From the NCBI RefSeq assembly GCF_041737375.1, contig NZ_JBGSRV010000003.1, positions 152,787 to 216,786 on the forward strand: a stretch of DNA of 64,000 bases, read 5' to 3'. Positions 58,894 through 64,000 of the stretch are shown here, one piece after another; positions within the stretch are counted from its first letter, which is position 1, and every line of letters begins with the position of its first letter. This stretch comes from Vampirovibrio sp041737375 (lineage in GTDB: Bacteria > Cyanobacteriota > Vampirovibrionia > Vampirovibrionales > Vampirovibrionaceae). Under the pieces are notes generated by a model. That model did not search any database, was not told where the DNA came from, and worked only from the letters and a program-made list of their open reading frames with translations. A program made the position numbers and the translations under genes.

Positions 58894-61134
58894 ATGTTGT
58901 TTGGTCAGGGCTACCATTGTGTGATGCAAATTTTTAAGCGGGTTGTACCCGAATTTTTCCAGACAGCCTCCCGCGAAGAAACCGCATGCCCAGCAACTGA
59001 AAAGGAAGAAACCGCAAAAAGGCTAACACTTAGAAGTAACCCAGCGGTTATTTCCGGGTTATTTTTAATGTTGCTGATTACCATTGCGGGGTTTAGCGTT
59101 TACACCCTCGAGCTGAACCAGCAGCGTAATGATTTGGTTCAAGTCCTGATTTGGCAACGAAAACTCAGGGAATACTACATTGTAGATTTGTATACACAAA
59201 GCCAGGGCCTTCCGGCCAACCCAAACAAGGCTGTGGCCCAAATTCTGCATAACCTGAACGTTATGCGCTACGGCGGATCATTAAAAATTCCGGGGAAGGC
59301 AAACCCCTTCCACTTTCAGGCGGCGAGTCACCCGGCCATTCAAAATGAGTTAAGTCAAAAAATAAAACGCTATCAACAGCTAAAGGTGCAGGGTGAGCAA
59401 CTCTCCAAAATAAAAACCGGAACACCCGCCTATCAAACTGGGCTACAAGCCTTTCACCAATCGTTAAGCCAAATGGACGCCCCCCGGCAAGAAATTCTGG
59501 AAGTTTACGCCAACTCACTGGATCAGGCTTTAAATACCAGCTTCTGGATTGAAATGTTGGGCTTGTTAATTGCCTGCGGGATAGGATTGACGCTGTCCCT
59601 TCAGCAGCAACAATCCAGCCAGTCACTGAGCGAAAGCGAGCGTCGGTTTCGCAAAATTTTTGACGCGGGGCCGTTGGGAAAAATCCTGATCGGGGCGGAT
59701 GACAAAGTGCTTCGGGTTAATGAGGCGCTGAAAAAAATGCTGGGATATTCCGAGCGGCAATGGATGACTCATCACCCCATAGACACCCTCACCCATCCGG
59801 CGGATTGGGAACAGGAAAAACCGTTGCGAGAGGCGTTGCTGAAAGGGCACATTGAATACTATCAACTTGAAAAACGGTGCAAGCATGCCGATGGGCATTA
59901 TGTGTGGACCTTATCTTCCACCGCGCTGATTAACAATCAGGCGGGCGTTCCGGGCATAACCGTTATTCAAATGCAGGATATTTCTGCCCAGAAACAGGCA
60001 CTGGAAGCGCTCCAGGCCTCTGAAAACCAATATAGAACGATTATTGAACTGGCCATGGATGGCATTATGGTGGCGGACAAAAATAACATTATTATTACCG
60101 CCAATTCATACGCGCACCGTATTTTTGGTTACGAAAGCGAACAATTGACAGGGGAACCACTAAGCCGGATGATGCCAGCCTTGTGTCAGGAGGAATTTTT
60201 AAAACACCTCAAGCTGCCAAAGCCCTCCCTGAAAAACCAATTCAACGATAAACGCCTGGTGTTGGAAGCGCTCAAAAAAGATGGCACAGTGTTCACCGCT
60301 GAAGTGTCCTTATCCAGCTGGGATAACACCAATGAGGAAAGGCTGACCACAGCCATTATTCGAGACATTACAGAGCGCACCCGCTTGCAGCGAGAACGAG
60401 AAGCGTTGCTGGAAACCAAGCGGAATCTAGAAGAGTTTACCCTGATTGCTTCTCACGATTTGCAGGAACCCCTGCGGAAAATCTCCTTTTACGCAGAACG
60501 CTTCAGCCATCGGGAAGCAGAGCGAATGAAGGAAGAGTCTCGTCACGATATTAAACGCATGTTATCCGCAACGCATCGCATGCAAAATTTAATGAGCGAT
60601 CTATTGGCGTATGCCCGAGTATCATCGCAATCAATCCGCATGGCCCCCATCCAGCTCAATCACATTCTGGAAGAACTGGCGCTGGAGCTTTCCAGTGAGA
60701 TAAAGCTGAGCAAAGCCCATTTAGACATTGAAGCCCTGCCTGTGATTGAGGCGGATGAAAACCACATGCGTATTTTATTTCGAAATTTATTGCAAAATGC
60801 CTTAAAATATGGCCAACTCGGGGTATCCCCCCATATTCGTATCTATGGTAAATTAATTGAACCTAATCCATATGTTGCCAAAACCCCTTTTTTAGAAATT
60901 CATGTGGCAGATAATGGCATTGGCTTTGATGAGAAATATCTGGATCGCATTTTCAAGGTATTTCAAAAACTGCATAGTCAATCAGAGTTCTCGGGAACAG
61001 GGGTTGGATTAGCCACTTGCAAAAAAATTGTGGATCTACACGCTGGCAGTATTACGGCAATCAGTAAGCCGGGGCAAGGCTCAACCTTTATTGTGACCCT
61101 ACCCACTGTACAAAAATCAATTGCACCACAATGA
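58894..61134 (+). CDS. membrane sensor histidine kinase with two PAS domains
   Basis: The 746-residue protein has two membrane helices (about 50-70 and 215-235) enclosing a periplasmic CHASE3-like helical domain, then PAS-PAC units (about 250-370 and 375-490), HisKA (IASHDLQEPLRKISFYAERF, near 520) and HATPase (NLLQNALKYG, VADNGIGFDEKY, GTGVGLATCKKI). It phosphorylates itself on His and passes phosphate to a receiver. The Rcp1-like receiver gene starts 18 bp after its stop, and NarL-type regulator precedes it. The start may be the ATG at 58924. Confidence 0.94.
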   Translation: MLFGQGYHCVMQIFKRVVPEFFQTASREETACPATEKEETAKRLTLRSNPAVISGLFLMLLITIAGFSVYTLELNQQRNDLVQVLIWQRKLREYYIVDLYTQSQGLPANPNKAVAQILHNLNVMRYGGSLKIPGKANPFHFQAASHPAIQNELSQKIKRYQQLKVQGEQLSKIKTGTPAYQTGLQAFHQSLSQMDAPRQEILEVYANSLDQALNTSFWIEMLGLLIACGIGLTLSLQQQQSSQSLSESERRFRKIFDAGPLGKILIGADDKVLRVNEALKKMLGYSERQWMTHHPIDTLTHPADWEQEKPLREALLKGHIEYYQLEKRCKHADGHYVWTLSSTALINNQAGVPGITVIQMQDISAQKQALEALQASENQYRTIIELAMDGIMVADKNNIIITANSYAHRIFGYESEQLTGEPLSRMMPALCQEEFLKHLKLPKPSLKNQFNDKRLVLEALKKDGTVFTAEVSLSSWDNTNEERLTTAIIRDITERTRLQREREALLETKRNLEEFTLIASHDLQEPLRKISFYAERFSHREAERMKEESRHDIKRMLSATHRMQNLMSDLLAYARVSSQSIRMAPIQLNHILEELALELSSEIKLSKAHLDIEALPVIEADENHMRILFRNLLQNALKYGQLGVSPHIRIYGKLIEPNPYVAKTPFLEIHVADNGIGFDEKYLDRIFKVFQKLHSQSEFSGTGVGLATCKKIVDLHAGSITAISKPGQGSTFIVTLPTVQKSIAPQ

Positions 61135-61152
61135 AGAGACAGGTAACCAGAC

Positions 61153-61620
61153 TTGAGTATACAGGCCAATACAACGCATTCCATCAACATTTTGATTGCT
61201 GATGACGACCCGGACGATCAGTTAATGGCCTGCGAAGCGTTGGCCCATAGTTGTCCGCCCAGCCAGGTATTTTGCGTGGGAGACGGAGAAGAACTGCTGG
61301 ATTTTTTATACAACCGGGGCATTTATCAAAACAAAGAAACGGTGATGCCGGATTTGATTTTGCTGGATTTGAACATGCCGCGCAAAAACGGTATTGAAGC
61401 GCTAAAGGAAATAAAGTCGGATCCCGACCTCAAGCATTTACCCATTGTGGTACTCACCACCTCCAAAGAAGAAGAAGATATTTATCGCACTTATGACCTT
61501 GGGGTAAATTCTTTTATTACCAAGCCCATTACTTACGAAGCGTTGTTAAATACAATGAAAATTTTAGGGAAATATTGGTTTGAAGTTGTCCAGCTACCTT
61601 CAGAAAGAAACGACGGATGA
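61153..61620 (+). CDS. single-domain response regulator, Rcp1-like
   Basis: The 155-residue protein is one receiver domain: ILIADDDPDDQLMACEAL, the acceptor Asp in LILLDLNMPRKNGIEAL (about 73), and VVLTTSKEEEDIYRTYDLGVNSFITKP. The extra acidic DDDPDD start and the long C-terminus match Rcp1, the receiver of cyanobacterial phytochrome Cph1. It starts with TTG. Its end overlaps the next gene by 41 bp. It would accept phosphate from the PAS kinase and possibly pass it on to the hybrid protein. Confidence 0.93.
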   Translation: MSIQANTTHSINILIADDDPDDQLMACEALAHSCPPSQVFCVGDGEELLDFLYNRGIYQNKETVMPDLILLDLNMPRKNGIEALKEIKSDPDLKHLPIVVLTTSKEEEDIYRTYDLGVNSFITKPITYEALLNTMKILGKYWFEVVQLPSERNDG

Positions 61621-62749
61621 TAGCCAGCTAACCCCCATTCGGGTGTTGCTGGTTGATGATGATGAAGACGAGTATATTATCACTCGTCGAATTATCTCTG
61701 AAATTGTGGGCAGAAAACATCTGCTGGATTGGGCATCCACCTATGAAGAAGGCGTATCGCTGATTGAGAGAAGCAACCACGATATTTATCTGATTGATTA
61801 CCGGCTGGATGAGCATACCGGACTGGATTTGCTTAAAGAAGCCATTGCCAATGGCTGTACCCAACCCATCATTCTTTTAACCGGACAAGAAGATCGAGAG
61901 GTGGACATTGAGGCCATGCGATCGGGGGCATGGGATTATCTGGTTAAAGGGAGAATTGACGCCCCTATTTTGGAGCGAGCCATCCGTTACACCCTGGAGC
62001 ATCGCAAGGTGCTGGATGTGATGCTGAAAAGCCAGAAACAACGCGAGAAATTTGTAGCCACCTTAACCCACGATTTAAAAACACCCATTAAAGCGGAGTT
62101 TCGCATTTTTGAGTTATTACTGGCCGAACGCTTTGGGCCAATTACCGAAGATCAAGAGGGCGTCATTCATGAAATGCTTCGCTCCAACCGGTTTATGTAT
62201 CAAATGGTGGATAACCTGCTGACCGCGTTCAAGTTTGATAGCGGGCACATGCTACTTAGAATGGAAATGACGGATATTAATGAGCTAGTAGCCTCAACCA
62301 TTAATATGGATTTAATGGGCTTGGCCCAAGAGCGGGATCAGTCACTGTCGCTCAACCTGGGAGAAAATATCCCCTACATTTTTGCTGATGCTTTGGAAAT
62401 TAAACGGGTGATCTACAATTTGGTTCAAAATGCGGTGAACTATACCCCCAAAGGCGGAAAAATAAAAGTAAGCAGCTGGTTTGAAGCCCACAACATTTTT
62501 ATTTCCGTGGTAGATACGGGACCCGGAATTGATGAGGGCATTCAAAAAACATTATTTGAGCCTTATGCGTCTATGGCCAAACGGTATCGACATATAGGAA
62601 CAGGGTTAGGGCTTTACATATCAAAAAAAATCATAGAAGCCCATCAAGGGGAATTAACCGTGGAAAGCGAACTGGGCAAAGGCAGCCAATTTGTTTTCAG
62701 CTTACCGGATCAACAAGGCGAAAAAACACGAACCGTCAGCCTGGTTTAA
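61580..62749 (+). CDS. receiver-histidine kinase hybrid
   Basis: The 389-residue protein begins with a receiver domain (VLLVDDDEDEYIITRRII; acceptor Asp in IYLIDYRLDEHTGLDLL at about 72), followed by HisKA (VATLTHDLKTPIKAEFRIF) and HATPase (NLVQNAVNYTP, DTGPGIDEG, GTGLGLYISKKI). With no sensor domain, it probably acts on the receiver signal: phosphorylation of REC controls the kinase. The start (TTG) lies inside the Rcp1-like gene, with 41-bp overlap, so the two are coupled. Confidence 0.92.
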   Translation: MKLSSYLQKETTDDSQLTPIRVLLVDDDEDEYIITRRIISEIVGRKHLLDWASTYEEGVSLIERSNHDIYLIDYRLDEHTGLDLLKEAIANGCTQPIILLTGQEDREVDIEAMRSGAWDYLVKGRIDAPILERAIRYTLEHRKVLDVMLKSQKQREKFVATLTHDLKTPIKAEFRIFELLLAERFGPITEDQEGVIHEMLRSNRFMYQMVDNLLTAFKFDSGHMLLRMEMTDINELVASTINMDLMGLAQERDQSLSLNLGENIPYIFADALEIKRVIYNLVQNAVNYTPKGGKIKVSSWFEAHNIFISVVDTGPGIDEGIQKTLFEPYASMAKRYRHIGTGLGLYISKKIIEAHQGELTVESELGKGSQFVFSLPDQQGEKTRTVSLV

Positions 62750-62988
62750 GGACACAAACCGACCGCCAAAGAACCGCATTTCAAAAAATAGATACTCTCT
62801 AAAAGGCTAAAACAAAGAAGCCCGCACCTAATCAACCAGGCAGTCGTGTTTACCCCCTTCAGGCAATAACAGTACTACCTGCGTATTGTTATATTTGTAA
62901 ACATTAAATCAAATCAAACAATAAAAACGATGCCCCACACGATCCATTGAGACGCGCTAGTGATTAAAACACGAGGAGGGAAGAAACA

Positions 62989-63183
62989 ATGGCCCTACAA
63001 AATGTTAAAAAAACGCACCTAAAAAAGAAAACAACGCTACATGAGTGGCCCCTGAAAAATGACCTTTCAGAAAAGCTGATTGAAAGCGATCAGGATTTGG
63101 AACTGGAAAGTTTATACACGCCCGAAATCATTTATCAAAACGAGTTGGGAGAATATTACGCATTACAGGATTATGAGGAATGA
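62989..63183 (+). CDS. small hypothetical protein
   Basis: The 64-residue protein has a Lys-rich start and an acidic end (DQDLELESLYTPEIIYQNELGEYYALQDYEE, quoted as QNELGEYYALQDYEE). A strong GAGGAGGGAAG ribosome site precedes the ATG. No signal peptide, no known family. It is followed about 120 bp later by a long terminator-type repeat. Confidence 0.65.
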   Translation: MALQNVKKTHLKKKTTLHEWPLKNDLSEKLIESDQDLELESLYTPEIIYQNELGEYYALQDYEE

Positions 63184-63305
63184 CCCATATTATTTGTTTA
63201 TATAGCCAAACAAGGTAATAGTATTGATAGACATCAACATCTATACTAATCATTGTAATTGGGTTCTTCTTAACACCTCAGCCTCATCCACATTTAGAAT
63301 CATTA

Positions 63306-63393
63306 GCCTCTGCGGAGAGAAGGGTAAATCTACCAACGGAATTAACCATTGGTAAGTGCCCGAACAATGAAGTCTCCGCAGAGGCTTTTTTTT
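63306..63393 (+). terminator. long-armed terminator or small structured RNA
   Basis: A perfect 13-bp inverted repeat (63306-63318 with 63373-63385) encloses 54 nt in which TACCAA/TTGGTA forms a second hairpin, and is followed by eight T (63386-63393). It is a Rho-independent terminator with an unusually large branched loop, so it could be the end of a small RNA or a 3' UTR element. Confidence 0.7.
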
Positions 63394-63395
63394 GC

Positions 63396-63776
63396 CTATG
63401 GCTGGAATAACCCCTGAAAAGAATGAATGATCGCATTGCCATCAACCTGAGTTTCTTTACCATGGAACCAGGTTTTACGAGACTTAACGAGTGGATTACC
63501 CTGTGCATCCAATATTGAAGTTTCACGAGGGGTTCGAATAGACTCGGTTCCGAATATTTTAGTCCTCGACTCTTGTCGGCCTAAAATACCTCTTCCAGTA
63601 CTCACACTGTTGCCCATGGCATCCTGATACCGGGTGGATTTTGTACCAAACCAGCCTCGCCGGTTTTCAACCTTCATGCCAGGCCCTTCAATACGAATAG
63701 AATCTGCGTACATACAGACGGAACTACTGAAAAGAAAAGCCATTGAAAAAGCAACAAAACGACCGTAAAAAGGCAT
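63396..63776 (-). CDS. exported protein with short repeats
   Basis: The 126-residue protein starts with a signal peptide (FVAFSMAFLFSSSVCMYA-D). The mature part contains repeated G-x-x-x-T/S-x-x-x-D/R-x-x-G patterns (RRGWFGTKSTRYQDAMGNSV, GRQESRTKIFGTESIRT, ILDAQGNPLVKSRKTWFHG), possibly a small beta-repeat fold like YD/RHS-type units. AGAGGA precedes the ATG. Likely periplasmic or surface-located; function unknown. Confidence 0.65.
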   Translation of the reverse strand: MPFYGRFVAFSMAFLFSSSVCMYADSIRIEGPGMKVENRRGWFGTKSTRYQDAMGNSVSTGRGILGRQESRTKIFGTESIRTPRETSILDAQGNPLVKSRKTWFHGKETQVDGNAIIHSFQGLFQP

Positions 63777-63859
63777 AAAAGCATTCCTCTTAAAACTCAG
63801 TTCATCTTTTTAAAAGCACATGCATAGTGACTGTGGCTTAAGACAAATGTTCCCCACAT

Positions 63860-63898
63860 AAAAAACGCCCGCTACTGAGAAGTAACGGACGTTTTTTT
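63860..63898 (-). terminator. Rho-independent terminator of the rRNA operon
   Basis: On the minus strand ACGTCCG and CGGGCGT arms (with inner TACT/AGTA) form a hairpin ending in a six-T run; it lies about 10 bp after the 5S rRNA 3' end. Confidence 0.85.
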
Positions 63899-63908
63899 CA
63901 AATAAACC

Positions 63909-64000
63909 CTTGGCAGAGCGCTATCTTCCCGGGACCTTACAGTCCGAGTATTGTGGCGGTGAGCAGTCTTTTCGGCCGTGTTCGGAATGGGAACGGGAGT
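63909..64000 (-). rRNA. rrf: 5S ribosomal RNA, 3' partial
   Basis: The minus strand contains the conserved 5S core (CCCATTCCGAACACGG at the window edge, then GACTGCTCACCGCC-type arms and the 3' end ...GCTCTGCCAAG). About 92 of roughly 117 nt are present; the 5' end lies beyond the window. The 3' end is placed at 63909 by analogy. 23S and 16S genes should lie further right. Confidence 0.93.

Overview
The window looks like chromosome of a non-photosynthetic cyanobacterial relative (Vampirovibrionia/Melainabacteria), an inference from gene content and not from any database search. Supporting signs are a RecG with the N-terminal extension seen in cyanobacteria, an Rcp1-type response regulator, a histidine kinase with an ethylene-receptor-type membrane domain, a plasmid-type replication protein that recalls cyanobacterial CyRepA1/DUF3854 proteins, a tRNA without encoded CCA, and two proteins with a short N-terminal V-x-F-x-GK patch. 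Nothing in the window is photosynthetic. Base composition is near 50% GC, except the left part of an integrated element, which is visibly AT-richer.

Layout. 0-19 kb: an outer-membrane-type protein, a PLP aminotransferase, a frameshifted ethylene-receptor-like kinase, a four-gene minus-strand cluster for 2-aminophenol meta-cleavage (amnB, amnA, amnD-like, amnC-like), small stress proteins (KGG, OsmC, CsbD-like), hemL and several lineage-specific hypothetical proteins. 19-23 kb: an SDR protein lacking the usual Tyr/Lys pair, then an overlapping operon of luciferase-like flavin oxidoreductase, asparaginase II and a kynurenine-formamidase-like cyclase. 23.1-32.3 kb: a 9.16-kb integrative element in a tRNA-Ala(UGC) gene, bounded by perfect 67-bp direct repeats. 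It carries a tyrosine recombinase fused to an excisionase-like HTH, a separate small HTH protein at the other end, a ribbon-helix-helix-like regulator, a PD-(D/E)XK-like nuclease, a zinc-finger protein and a 1006-residue primase/helicase-like replication protein, with iteron-like repeats and strong inverted repeats in its gaps. No capsid or conjugation gene is visible, so it resembles an integrating plasmid or replicating satellite.

33-40 kb: a tightly coupled seven-gene lipid-modification operon (desaturase, FAD oxidoreductase, DUF1365, cyclopropane-fatty-acid synthase, DUF1475-like, DUF1295, a second SAM methyltransferase) ending at a bidirectional terminator. 40-58 kb: a large periplasmic TPR protein, pterin carbinolamine dehydratase, a lipoprotein cytochrome c, a CDF metal exporter, ornithine aminotransferase plus pyrroline-5-carboxylate reductase (ornithine to proline), ribosomal protein L33, an M50 protease, a low-molecular-weight phosphatase, recG, a TPR/beta-propeller secreted protein and argS. 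58-62.7 kb: a signalling cluster (NarL-type regulator, PAS-PAS kinase, Rcp1-like receiver, receiver-kinase hybrid). The window ends inside a minus-strand 5S rRNA gene, so an rRNA operon lies to the right.
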